Assembly (NCBI RefSeq): GCF_004138485.1
Contig: NZ_RYEV01000008.1
Location: 248,001 to 312,000 of the forward strand
From: Peristeroidobacter soli
GTDB lineage: Bacteria > Pseudomonadota > Gammaproteobacteria > Steroidobacterales > Steroidobacteraceae
Direction of reading: 5' to 3'
DNA: 64,000 nt
Within the stretch, counting starts at the first letter, position 1. Each line of letters opens with the position of its first letter. Below the pieces are notes generated by a model. It was not told the origin of the DNA. It was given only the letters and a program-made list of their open reading frames with translations, and did not search any database. Shown here in pieces: positions 38,401-45,328 of this stretch. Made by a program: the position numbers and the translations under genes.

Positions 38401-39067
38401 GCACGGCGCTGCCGCCGTTGGCGGTGATGGTGCCTTCATTCGTTACTTGCGGCGCGAGGAAGGCAACGACACCACCGTGCGCGGCGGTGATCGAGCCCTG
38501 GTTGATCACGGCGCCGCTGGCATCGCTGCCGCTGAACTTCAGATTGCCGGCGAGGAAGTCTGCGTTGCTGATATTCAAGCTGGACGCGACCAGCCCGCCG
38601 ACGTTCACCTGCGCGCCGCGGCCGAACACGATACCGCTCGGGTTGACCAGATACACCTGACCGTTGGCGCTCAGCGAGCCGAAGATTTCGCTGGGATTGG
38701 AATCGAGAATGCGATTCAACGCGACGCTGCTCGAGCTGGCCTGATTGAAGACCACGCTCGCGTCCTTGCCGATGTTGAACGTGTCCCACTGCGCGATCAG
38801 ACGATTGCTGTTCTGGTTGATCGTGAGGGTATTGCCCTGGCCGTTGATCGAGCCTTGACCGGCGACGATCTGGCCGTTGGTAGGTAACGCTGCGTTATCC
38901 GCGGCGTGTGTGGCGGGCGCGAGGCCCAGCGCCATCAGCACGGCCATCGACAACGCGCCGCTCGCGCGCTTGCCGCGAGCCTTGACGTTCTCGGCGACGG
39001 CAACCCAGGCGTTCAGACGCTCGTTCCAGACCAGGCGATACACATGATTCAGGGAAGGACGCTTCAT
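32498..39067 (-). CDS. Two-partner-secretion filamentous-haemagglutinin-family adhesin (TpsA)
   Basis: The 2189-residue exoprotein begins with an extended signal peptide region (ESPR, MKRPSLNHVYRLVWNERLN) and a hydrophobic segment ending at APATHA. The TPS secretion domain follows (about 55-200), with the haemagglutination motifs NPSGIVFGRGAQVNVGGLVAS. A long beta-helix of N/G/T-rich repeats occupies most of the protein. Near the C-terminus lie an MBG-like domain (about 1550-1640) and four YDG-type repeats (about 1645-1975). It ends in a short basic tail. It should be exported through the TpsB pore encoded just upstream and act as a surface adhesin or biofilm matrix protein. Confidence 0.92.
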   Translation of the reverse strand: MKRPSLNHVYRLVWNERLNAWVAVAENVKARGKRASGALSMAVLMALGLAPATHAADNAALPTNGQIVAGQGSINGQGNTLTINQNSNRLIAQWDTFNIGKDASVVFNQASSSSVALNRILDSNPSEIFGSLSANGQVYLVNPSGIVFGRGAQVNVGGLVASSLNISNADFLAGNLKFSGSDASGAVINQGSITAAHGGVVAFLAPQVTNEGTITANGGSAVLAAGRGVSLDFVGDGLISYNIDEGTTRALVQNGGLVQADGGLAVLTAKAADAVNQAVVNNTGTVRAQTLASHEGRILLLSDMANGTTVNSGTLDASAPTSGNGGFIETSAANVKIGENAVIDTRAANGDTGEWLLDPSDIRIQASGGTMTGATLASQLNSTNVTLDTNAGTGGSGDIIIDDVVNVAATTPNGAPGSGRTLTLIANRDVVFNDALTATSGRLNVVARATRDLLFTSSGRVNTNGGNFTFGVAPTTIGQFATATGRHFRMAEGSYLNVGVGSLDIVVSGDIELATNSLRVTSSGTRYLDTGYTNYGWNNYLRLNAGTSITSTNTDATLADITGMADVYLQSGTIGSTLNPIKVGRTSLGNTLTVTNSAGNSYVDVLNANQTHGFNTVAVNIGHQTNSTQLVTLAGNLDDHGHILMNTDGSGVLNLLDNDIDAAGTRTNVSISADDITFANNSVDVGRQAFSAAAGTMLGDGTDGTAEVIGGSVSFTGPSLGTLARRLEVAGGDISGGANTLYYYNTGGSTFITSVDNSFTSVNMTNVKNVGTHSVLFADDHIDYTTDGTGILLPTITVSAGADVRARNRAISFTAVTGDIRFETDSVNTGAGSIAAVISSANADGGSGDVIHAVGAKDGQAEITTGNASFSVYQPGTGAISNIEIAQGLDASNNSLSVATYGGDVDITELDSHHFKSLSLTLYGAHQNGQNVSFDLDGDDDVSLTDGSSLLVLNDTRLALTDFDRNWQLSALERDVRIDSVDLGSGSYYVATRGMTLNGDVMTDGGNITLSASNNNILLATSVRIDSNADDDANATSTGAAGNIQLSGNFSGTGAGRTLTVDASSTTDAGGRIMHFGDLGHQGGGYLGGVYYSTKGSTDTNDGNLYLYGTSFLVDGDFTAIGNTSLSAGSDTIIDTEQGNDDDAGHITFGGRSLSTSQFAGYTLNTSTAALNGNAGNVDLDTLDHSVLSARTFDIQAGASGGGTGVNGNLYLPGINTAGTLYSGTQTNQTYGGQNIYLYGDLLTNGGNISLSGNTVLTRSVRLDTWNGAAPNAGEVNSSGISANAAGIDLTIDTSTTSYGQSGNTVYLNLNNSGGYTIDDLVVDARNLGSGAYDGAIVFQSDIVTSGNQTYWGGQFNSNNRALSSPGTISIRNDAIYLAFSSSGAVTANELVTLGGNFTFSSAANQVNTLAAAGGNLTFVNSGALTIGSVNGTNGINNSGTVQISTVNGDLTLAHNVSTTNTTATAIRLNAGRSAAAGTAAGGNILVNNGVSVTTGAGGRATLYTGSVDGSTGLTDLVGFGSGNFRYNSDEVATNYTKALGAGVYAIYREQPTISVSVDDLTAEYGSTPTLSTTFVDGKNGDAGSNFTYSVGGATSSSGNYIVGTHSITATSSSGAAELGYNVSGTTNGTLTITPKELTVSGITAAGRTYDGTTDASLDYSGALAGGLIGGDVVTQDYSGATGAFDDKNVGTGKHITINGITLGGADAANYALAGGVGSGTGDISARTLNVDFTGVNRVYDGTTDASVVSNDNRVGNDVLTISQIASFGDKNVGTGKNISISNVHLTGDDAGNYVLGSTSGSATGDITVRTLNVGFTGTNRVYDGTTGTTVTSSDDRVAGDDLTIDQTAALVDKNTGIGKLVNVSNVTIGGTDASNYALASTSGTTTADVTARTLVLGYTGDGKKFDGTPRAGVIVTDNRVAGDSLTFDVNAHYPDFTVGDNREVLIDGVTLSGADAGNYVIANPTGSTTANIEPGPISNHILASITSPQSTLNGTSNTNIYANNISIGAGAGSGSLIKTSTNIIADDRVLTLQGGFTLDLGTSLQNVTLSKLNSLSTLTIGDRPAKIPESSGALPLFEASGSNVQPNGALEFVDSGNTLSVSSVAGGDISNIDLKATGPVASGTIKLAGGQTIKLDTSVSNDKILSIIVPKDAPSMDNNDLAAVGVAIAVQQLDVKPKQLKAVVIKKR
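33140..34130 (-). repeat. Four YDG-type repeats in the TpsA C-terminal region
   Basis: Four consecutive units of about 80 residues share the pattern R.YDGTT...D.R.G.D.L...., DKN.G.GK...... and GADA.NY.L....G. The fourth is degenerate (KFDGTP instead of VYDGTT). DNA copies are similar but not identical. Confidence 0.75.
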
Positions 39068-39091
39068 GATATGAACTCTCGATTTCTTGGG

Positions 39092-39111
39092 CGCGCGGCG
39101 CGGGCCGCGCG
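39092..39111 (-). other. Stem-loop between tpsB and tpsA
   Basis: An 8-bp perfect GC stem (CGCGCGGC / GCCGCGCG) with a four-base loop lies in the 78-bp gap between the TpsB stop and the TpsA start. No T tract follows on the minus strand, so full termination is unlikely. It could protect or attenuate the transcript and set the ratio of the two proteins. Confidence 0.4.
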
Positions 39112-39145
39112 TTTGTTGATTGGTGTTGAGTTGGCGCGGAGGTGC

Positions 39146-40891
39146 TTACAGTTGCACCGAACCCTGCAGCCAGAACTGGCCGTTCTGATCGCGGCCATCG
39201 ACATTCTTGCCGGTGACGCTGCGGCCAGGGTTGTCGCCAATCGCCGCGGCATAGGAGAAGCGCACGCTGTAGCGCCCCTGTGCGGTCAGATTGAAGCCGA
39301 CACCGGCGCCCGACAGGCCGTAGCTGTTGCGGCTGTCCATGTTGTAGACGGCGCCGGTCCACGGCTTTTCATACAACTTGGTTTCGCCGTGATCGGCGAA
39401 GCCGACCAGTTGCAACTCGCCCCAGTTGCTGGAGAACGGCACGTCGTAGCGCACTTCCAGCGTGCTGACCCAGCCGCTGTCGCCGCTGGATTCGCCGACG
39501 GGATAGGCGCGCACGCCGGTGGGGCCGCCGAGAATGAAACGTTCCGAAGAGTCGAGGTTGTCGCTGGTGAGCTGGCCGTTGATTGCGCCGAACATCGAGA
39601 CGCGATCGGTCAGGCGCTGCAAGCGAGCCAGGCCGTAACCTATCTTGGAGAAGCCGCCATCGGTGCGCGCGGTCAGCGCATCGGCTTCCTTGTCATAGGC
39701 GACGCGCGACAGATCCAGATCGCCTGAGGTGTACACGAGCGACGCCTGAGTGATGCCAGCGCCGCCGAAGCGGTCCTGATGCGAGCCGGCCAGCGACACG
39801 CTGCCACTGTTGACGCGCTTGTCGCGAACGGTGAAGCCGGCCATTTCGTCGGTCAGCGACTTGTAGTTGTAAACCGCCGTGCCCCACAGGCTGGTGGCGC
39901 GGCTGCGAATGATCGGATAGGTGGCGTTGATCGAGGCGGTCTGCGCATCGCCTTCGGCGTCGAGCACACGCAGCTCTTCGCGCACTTCATACTTGAGCGC
40001 GGTGTAGCCCACGCCCATGCGCAAGCCGCTCGAGCCCACCGGCAGACTGTAGTCGGCGCTCGCGCTGCCGAGGCCTTCCGACTTGGTCAGGCTCAACCCA
40101 ACTTGATCGCCGATGCGCAGCGGATCGTTCAAGCCGACGCGCGCATTGATTCGTTCCGAGCCGTTGTAACGATTGCCGTATGTGTCGATCGACGTGCCGC
40201 CCGTGAGCATGCGTGCTTCGGCGACGGTGAGCGCGAGGCGGCTGGTGCCGGCTTCATCGCCACGCTCCAGCGAACCGCGCGCGGCGATGCCGGGCAGATC
40301 GTTGATGAGCAGCACCGCGCGTTCGAGGTCGCCTTGACGTACCGGCTTGCCGGGCTCAACAGCGTGTTCAGCGATGGCACGCAAGCGCGACTGATTCATG
40401 CGCACCGAGGAATCCGGCCGGATCACGATGCCATTCGCGCCTTGCTGAATCCGTCCTTCGACGACGGCGATTTCGATGCGGCCTTCGGTCACATCCTGAG
40501 TCGGCAGATACGCACCGACCAGCGGATACCCTTTGTTACGCAAATACGCACTGACTCGATCGGCGAGGGCCTGCAGCTCATCGAAGCCGAGCGACTGGCC
40601 GACCGCGTTCGCGACCACCTTTTGCAGTTCTTCGCGAGTGGCGATGTGCTGTTCGCCGGAGAACACGATTTCCTTGACTGTGACGCGCGTCGCACCGAGC
40701 TCGCGCAGCGCCGGACGTTCGGCGGGAACGTCGTCGCTCGGCAGTCGATTCAACCGCTGCTGTTGCAGCCGTTGTTGCTCATTCAATATCTGGCCGGCAT
40801 CCGGCGGCGTCTGTCCTTGCGCGAGCAACGGCAGGCTGGAAAGAAGAAACGTAAAAGCGTGCGGGGCAAGGCGCGTCGTCTTGTTCGACAT
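39146..40891 (-). CDS. Two-partner-secretion outer-membrane transporter (TpsB, ShlB/FhaC/HecB family)
   Basis: The 581-residue precursor has a signal peptide ending LLAQGQ. A Gln/Arg-rich helix (ILNEQQRLQQQRLNRL) of the kind that plugs the pore in FhaC follows. Then come two POTRA domains (about 65-215; VKEIVFSGEQHI, LRNKGYPLVGAYLPTQDV) and a 16-stranded barrel. The barrel includes the family L6 motif region FILGGPTGVRAYPVGE and a C-terminal strand ending SVQL. It exports the adjacent TpsA across the outer membrane. First gene of a tpsB-tpsA operon. Confidence 0.92.
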   Translation of the reverse strand: MSNKTTRLAPHAFTFLLSSLPLLAQGQTPPDAGQILNEQQRLQQQRLNRLPSDDVPAERPALRELGATRVTVKEIVFSGEQHIATREELQKVVANAVGQSLGFDELQALADRVSAYLRNKGYPLVGAYLPTQDVTEGRIEIAVVEGRIQQGANGIVIRPDSSVRMNQSRLRAIAEHAVEPGKPVRQGDLERAVLLINDLPGIAARGSLERGDEAGTSRLALTVAEARMLTGGTSIDTYGNRYNGSERINARVGLNDPLRIGDQVGLSLTKSEGLGSASADYSLPVGSSGLRMGVGYTALKYEVREELRVLDAEGDAQTASINATYPIIRSRATSLWGTAVYNYKSLTDEMAGFTVRDKRVNSGSVSLAGSHQDRFGGAGITQASLVYTSGDLDLSRVAYDKEADALTARTDGGFSKIGYGLARLQRLTDRVSMFGAINGQLTSDNLDSSERFILGGPTGVRAYPVGESSGDSGWVSTLEVRYDVPFSSNWGELQLVGFADHGETKLYEKPWTGAVYNMDSRNSYGLSGAGVGFNLTAQGRYSVRFSYAAAIGDNPGRSVTGKNVDGRDQNGQFWLQGSVQL

Positions 40892-40991
40892 TGAACCGGT
40901 CGTCCGTAGGTGTTCCTGATGACGGCGCGTTTTTAGTGCGCGTCATGAGTGCCGCACTGCGACTTGAGTACGGTTTTAACCTTTCCATGGC

Positions 40992-41022
40992 CCCTAGCGG
41001 CAGTTAGTTAGGGAAAAACCCT
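40992..41022 (-). promoter_or_regulatory. Inverted repeats upstream of tpsB
   Basis: CCCTA (40992-40996) and TAGGG (41009-41013) form inverted arms 12 bases apart. AGGG (41010-41013) and CCCT (41019-41022) around five A residues form a second, overlapping pair. They lie 100-130 bases before the tpsB start, a usual place for an operator. The bound regulator is unknown. The wider gap 40892-41241 holds no gene. Confidence 0.4.
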
Positions 41023-41241
41023 GAGGGTGTGCGAGGGGAAAGCACAGCTGCGCCGATGCGACGGCTTCGTCACACGCAATGAGGCGCGCGATCTACGCTG
41101 CGCGCAGCGCAGCGGCCTGCGAATGCAACTGTGACTTCGGTCCCGATATGTCAGCAGCGCGGGGCTGCTTGAGTCGACTCTCGCTTACCGGGGATTCGAG
41201 ATGGCGGGATTGTGCGCGAGCTCACAAAAAGAATAGCAACG

Positions 41242-41376
41242 GTCCACGGCAGCCAACGCCTGGGCGTGAGCTTCGACATCGCGTCGCAGGTCAACGCGTT
41301 CCTCAACTACAACTCGGACTTCTCCGATCGGATGAGGAACGACGCGGGCAATCGGGGCGTGCGGTGGAGCTTCTGA
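41242..41376 (+). pseudogene. Truncated C-terminal end of an autotransporter beta-barrel
   Basis: The frame ending at the TGA at 41374 reads QRLGVSFDIASQVNAFLNYN, then a short turn, and RGVRWSF with a terminal phenylalanine. This is the closing strand pair of an autotransporter beta domain. There is no start codon, passenger or earlier barrel strand upstream, so only about 45 codons remain. It stops 7 bases before the bamD stop. Confidence 0.65.
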
Positions 41377-41381
41377 CCCGC

Positions 41382-41438
41382 CGTTACCAGAACTTCCACC
41401 AATGTTTCTTCTGCTGTTCGGGCTCGACCTGCGGCTCG
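41382..41438 (-). repeat. bamD 3' end, right copy of a 57-bp direct repeat
   Basis: The last 18 codons of bamD with the stop and two more bases recur at 31790-31846 (53 of 57 identical by eye). The two copies bracket the Sel1 / TpsA / TpsB / autotransporter-relic segment. Confidence 0.85.
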
Positions 41439-42169
41439 TTCAGCTGCGCGTAGTTCTCGGCCATCACCTTCTCGGTGTCGGCCGCGAGATCGGTCATGCC
41501 GAGGCGGCGATACGACTCGGCCATGATCTCCAGCGCCTGGCGGATCTGCGGTGAGCCGTCGTAGTTCTCGATGGCGTACTTGGCGCGATTGATCGCACCC
41601 ACGTAGGCGCCGCGCTCCAGGTAATGGCCGGCCACATAAACCTCGTACGAGGCGAGGCGGTTGCGCAGGAAGATCATGCGCTTGCGGGCATCGTCGGCGT
41701 ATTCGCTGTTCGGGAACCGCTGCACCAGGGTTTGGAAGGACTGGAACGACTTGCGCGCGTCGATCGGCGGCCGCTGCGACAGGTCGGCGTTGAACCAGCG
41801 CTCCAGGAAGTTCGGGTTGCGCTCGAACTGCACCAGGCCCTTGATGTAATAGGCGTAGTCGACGCGCGGGTGGGCGGGATTCTCGCGGATGAACTGGTCC
41901 GCCTGGTCGATGGCCGCCTCGGGCTCGCGGTTCTTGTAATAGGCGTACATCAGGTCCAGCTGCCCCTGGCGGGCCGCGTTGGTGAACGGGAAGCGCGCCT
42001 CGAGCTGCTCGTAATACTGGGTGGCGTCGCGATAATTGCCGTTATCCGAGGCCTTTTTGGCCATCTCGTACAGCTTGTCGGCGTTGCCGATCTGCTCGCG
42101 GGGCTTGTTGCCGCAACCGCTGAGGCTCAGCGCCAGCAGCGCCGCCGTGGTCAAGAAGAGGATCCGCAT
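41384..42169 (-). CDS. bamD: Outer membrane assembly lipoprotein BamD
   Basis: BamD is the essential TPR lipoprotein of the BAM complex that folds outer-membrane barrels, such as the TpsB and FadL proteins of this window. The 261-residue precursor has a lipobox LSGC with lipidated C19 and five TPR-like repeats. Family blocks include YYEQLEARFPFTNAARQGQL and FNADLSQRPPIDARKSFQSF. I start at the ATG at 42169, since the frame extending to 42328 gives no plausible leader. The gene is divergent from rluD, a conserved arrangement. Confidence 0.95.
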   Translation of the reverse strand: MRILFLTTAALLALSLSGCGNKPREQIGNADKLYEMAKKASDNGNYRDATQYYEQLEARFPFTNAARQGQLDLMYAYYKNREPEAAIDQADQFIRENPAHPRVDYAYYIKGLVQFERNPNFLERWFNADLSQRPPIDARKSFQSFQTLVQRFPNSEYADDARKRMIFLRNRLASYEVYVAGHYLERGAYVGAINRAKYAIENYDGSPQIRQALEIMAESYRRLGMTDLAADTEKVMAENYAQLNEPQVEPEQQKKHWWKFW

Positions 42170-42296
42170 GCGAGAATTCAGGCCCTTTGCAAGCGATTCT
42201 AGTACTCGTGCCGCCCGGCAATAGCGCCGTGGCGGGGACGGATTCTCAAATCCGTCCCCCTTGGAGGCGGCGAGTATAGCTACAGTTCCCCCCAAG

Positions 42297-43271
42297 ATGT
42301 CCGAACCCGTAAACCACCAGCTGACCATCCCCTTCGAGCACGCCGGGCAACGCCTGGACCAGGTGCTCGCCGACCTGCTCGAGGGCTATTCCCGCACCCG
42401 GATCAAGGAGTGGATCGAGGCCGGCCAGGTCAAGGTCAACGGCGCCCGGCTGCGCCCCAAGGACAAGGTGCTGGGCGGGGAGAGCGTCGAAATCAACGCC
42501 ACCCTGCCGGATCAGGTCAGTGTCGAGCCGGAAAAGATCGGCCTGAACATCGTTCACCAGGACCGGCACGTGCTGGTGCTCAACAAGCCCGCCGGGCTGG
42601 TCGTTCACCCGGGCGCCGGCAACGCGGCCGGCACCTTGCAGAACGCGCTCCTGCACTTCGACGCCAAGCTGTCCCAGGTCCCCCGCGCGGGCATCGTGCA
42701 CCGGCTGGATAAGGACACCAGTGGGCTCATGGTCGTGGCCCGCACCGTCGAGGCTCACACGGCGCTGGTGCGCATGATCGAGGCCCGGGAAGTGGAGCGC
42801 GAATACGAGGCGGTCTGCGTCGGGGTGATGACCGGCGGCGGCGTGGTCGACGCGCCGATCGATCGTCATCCGGTCGATCGGTTGAAGATGGCCGTGCGCC
42901 AGAACGGTCGTGAGGCGGTGACTCATTATCGGGTCGTGACCCGTTTTCGCGGTCACACTCACGTGCGGTTGAAGTTGGAGTCGGGGCGCACGCATCAGAT
43001 CCGCGTGCACATGATGCATATCCATTACCCGCTGGTCGGCGACAAGGTTTACGGCGGCCGCATGCTGTTGCCGAAGGGCGCCTCGCCCGAGCTGATCGAA
43101 GCCCTGCGCGGCTTCAAGCGCCAGGCGCTGCACGCGGCCCGGCTCGCGTTCGAGCATCCGGTCACCGGCAAGCCGATCGAGAATGAAGCGGCGTTGCCGA
43201 CCGATATGCAGGATCTGCTGGGCGTGCTCGCTACCGACACGGCGGCCGCCGCCGCTGTCAAAAGGCGCTGA
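42297..43271 (+). CDS. rluD: 23S rRNA pseudouridine synthase RluD
   Basis: RluD makes pseudouridines 1911, 1915 and 1917 in helix 69 of 23S rRNA. The 324-residue protein has an N-terminal S4 domain (about 15-75; GQRLDQVLADLLEGYSRTRI) and a catalytic domain with HRLDKDTSGL, where D138 is the catalytic aspartate. KLESGRTHQIRVHM lies in the C-terminal half. The ATG at 42297 fits family length. It lies 5 bp upstream of pgeF, with which it is usually paired. Confidence 0.96.
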   Translation: MSEPVNHQLTIPFEHAGQRLDQVLADLLEGYSRTRIKEWIEAGQVKVNGARLRPKDKVLGGESVEINATLPDQVSVEPEKIGLNIVHQDRHVLVLNKPAGLVVHPGAGNAAGTLQNALLHFDAKLSQVPRAGIVHRLDKDTSGLMVVARTVEAHTALVRMIEAREVEREYEAVCVGVMTGGGVVDAPIDRHPVDRLKMAVRQNGREAVTHYRVVTRFRGHTHVRLKLESGRTHQIRVHMMHIHYPLVGDKVYGGRMLLPKGASPELIEALRGFKRQALHAARLAFEHPVTGKPIENEAALPTDMQDLLGVLATDTAAAAAVKRR

Positions 43272-43276
43272 GAGCC

Positions 43277-44224
43277 ATGGCTGACTGGATTACCCCCGAC
43301 TGGCCCGCGCCACCAAATGTGAAGTCGGCGGCGACGCTGCGCACAGGCGGGGTGAGCCAAGGGGCGTTTTCCAGCCTGAATTTCGGCTCGCACGTGGGCG
43401 ACGAGCCTGCGGCCGTCGCGGAGAACCGGCGGTTATTACGAGCCGCGCTCAAATTGCCGCCCGAGCCGGCTTGGCTGAATCAGGTTCACGGCATCAACGT
43501 TGTGGATGCGACGGGCGGCACGGTGGCTGCGAGCTCCCGAAACGCTTCAGATGCGAGGTCGAGCACCGCCGTCGATGCGACCCGGGAGGCAGTCGCGAGC
43601 TTTAGCAACGTTTCCGGCGCGAGTTCGAGCACTGCGGATGCGAACTCGAGCGGCGCCAGGGGCGCCAGCTCGATCAGCGAAGGCGGCGGTAGCCGCACCC
43701 AAGAAAACCCGGCGAGCGCCGGAGGCGCGATGCCGGTGGCGCCAACGGCGGACGCATCCGTTGCTCGCGGCGCCGGCGCGGTCTGCGTCGTCATGACCGC
43801 CGATTGCTTACCCGTCCTGTTCTGCGATCGCGCCGGCACGCGAGTCGGCGCTGCTCACGCCGGCTGGCGCGGCCTCGCCGGTGGCGTCCTGGGCGCGACG
43901 ATCAAAGCGCTCGATGTACCGCCGTCGAGCCTGATGGCCTGGCTCGGCCCCGCCATCGAGCAGGATGCGTTCGAAGTCGGCGATGACGTTCATGAGGCGT
44001 TCTTGAAGCTCGCAGCCGAAAATGCCGCGGCGTTTCGCAGCAACGAACGCGGCCGCTGGCAGGCCGACTTGTATCAATTGGCTCGCAACGAACTGGCGCG
44101 GCTCGGCGTGACCGCCGTGTACGGCGGCGGCTTCAAATGTTTCGCCGACAGCGAACGTTTCTTCTCTTACCGCCGCGAGAACCGCACCGGCCGGATGGCG
44201 ACGCTGGTCTGGCTCGAGCGGTAG
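43277..44224 (+). CDS. pgeF: Laccase-domain purine nucleoside phosphorylase / peptidoglycan editing factor, with an insertion
   Basis: PgeF/YfiH-family proteins remove mis-incorporated amino acids from cell-wall precursors and have purine nucleoside phosphorylase/deaminase activity. The 315-residue product keeps the zinc-site motifs LNQVHG (H71), TADCLPVLFC (C177) and GAAHAGWRGLAGG, plus FEVGDDVHEAF and the C-terminal FFSYRRENRTGRMATLVWL. Between LNQVHGINVVDA and TADASVARGAGAVCVVMTAD there is an extra low-complexity stretch of about 78 residues, absent from the roughly 240-residue family norm. Reading frame and downstream motifs are intact, so the protein is probably active. Confidence 0.92.
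   Translation: MADWITPDWPAPPNVKSAATLRTGGVSQGAFSSLNFGSHVGDEPAAVAENRRLLRAALKLPPEPAWLNQVHGINVVDATGGTVAASSRNASDARSSTAVDATREAVASFSNVSGASSSTADANSSGARGASSISEGGGSRTQENPASAGGAMPVAPTADASVARGAGAVCVVMTADCLPVLFCDRAGTRVGAAHAGWRGLAGGVLGATIKALDVPPSSLMAWLGPAIEQDAFEVGDDVHEAFLKLAAENAAAFRSNERGRWQADLYQLARNELARLGVTAVYGGGFKCFADSERFFSYRRENRTGRMATLVWLER
43511..43744 (+). other. Low-complexity in-frame insertion inside pgeF
   Basis: These 234 bases encode about 78 residues made mostly of Ser, Ala, Gly, Thr and Asn. Short recurring units such as GCGAG(C/T)TCGAGCACTGC and GATGCGA suggest slippage growth. The stretch falls between the second and third conserved blocks, at a surface loop of the PgeF fold. Confidence 0.75.
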
Positions 44225-44435
44225 CACGCTTCGACAAGCGGCGAACGCAGCCCCGATGCCACCATCGACGTTTGTATCGTCAGGCGATCGCCGGCTCGAT
44301 GGCGAGCAGGGACTCGCCGGGCTCCAGGGACGCGGCCGGCCCGCTTGACACGCGTGCTAACCTGCCCGTCATAACCAACATCGCCTTTTAGCTCGCGAGT
44401 CTGCTGCGGCGTGACTGGCAAGCGATCTCCAAAAC

Positions 44436-45281
44436 ATGCATCTGCTCGGCTGGATCATTTTGTTTACTGCCATCGGCGGCTTCCTCAGCGCGCTGGCAGC
44501 GTCCGTGTTCCTGGTCGTGCCGGACCGGGTACGCACGCGCGTTCTTCCGCATCTGGTGAGCTTTGCGACCGGCGCCTTGCTCAGCGCCGCGCTGCTGGGC
44601 CTGCTCCCCCATGCCATCGAAGCGGCCGGTGTTTCCAAAGCACACGAGCTCGGCATGACCTTGCTCGGCGGCCTCTTACTCTTCTTCGTGCTGGAAAAGA
44701 TGGTGCTGTGGCGACACTGCCATGCCGACGTGTGCGAGGTTCACGTGAACCCCGAGCCGCACGCGCATGTCCACGGGCACCATCATCACCCGCACTCACA
44801 CGCTCACGGCGGCGCTCATGACCAGCGCCGCGATCGGGCGTCGGCCATGCTCATCCTGATCGGCGACGGCTTCCACAACGTCCTCGACGGCGTGCTGATC
44901 GCCGCGGCGTTCATGACCGACGTGCACCTGGGCATCGTGACCGCCATGGCGGTGTGTGCGCACGAGATCCCACAGGAGGTCGGCGATCTGGCCATCCTGC
45001 TCAACGGTGGCATGAAGCCGTTGCGCGCCCTGACCCTCAATCTGCTCACCAGCGTGACCTCCGTGGTGGGCGGCGTGGCGGCGTATTTCGCGCTGGCACA
45101 GGTTCAGGGAGTGTTGCCGTACGCCATCGTGCTCGCCGCATCGAGCTTTCTTTACATTGCGGTCGCCGACCTCATTCCCGGCCTTCACCGCAAGGTCGAT
45201 CCAGGCTCGGGCGTCTGGCAGCTGGTGTATATCGTGCTGGGGGTGGCCGTGATCTACGTCAGCCATAGCCTGGCGCACTGA
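44436..45281 (+). CDS. ZIP-family divalent metal transporter
   Basis: The 281-residue inner-membrane protein has about eight helices. A long cytoplasmic-type loop rich in histidine (about 105-130; HAHVHGHHHHPHSHAHGG) lies between helices 3 and 4. The metal-binding helices carry GDGFHNVLDGVLIAAAF and AHEIPQEVGDLAILL, the signatures of ZIP proteins that take up zinc or related ions. The gap 44225-44435 upstream shows no gene. No operon partner is apparent. Confidence 0.9.
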   Translation: MHLLGWIILFTAIGGFLSALAASVFLVVPDRVRTRVLPHLVSFATGALLSAALLGLLPHAIEAAGVSKAHELGMTLLGGLLLFFVLEKMVLWRHCHADVCEVHVNPEPHAHVHGHHHHPHSHAHGGAHDQRRDRASAMLILIGDGFHNVLDGVLIAAAFMTDVHLGIVTAMAVCAHEIPQEVGDLAILLNGGMKPLRALTLNLLTSVTSVVGGVAAYFALAQVQGVLPYAIVLAASSFLYIAVADLIPGLHRKVDPGSGVWQLVYIVLGVAVIYVSHSLAH

Positions 45282-45328
45282 CCCTTAGCCAGCCCGGACA
45301 ATTCCGGGGTGTCCTGGAACGGAACCCT

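Noticed and set aside
33125-38887. Several long frames antisense to the TpsA gene
   Set aside because: Their translations are Val/Ala/Gly/Arg-rich mirror images of the repeat-rich adhesin and carry no start signals or family motifs.
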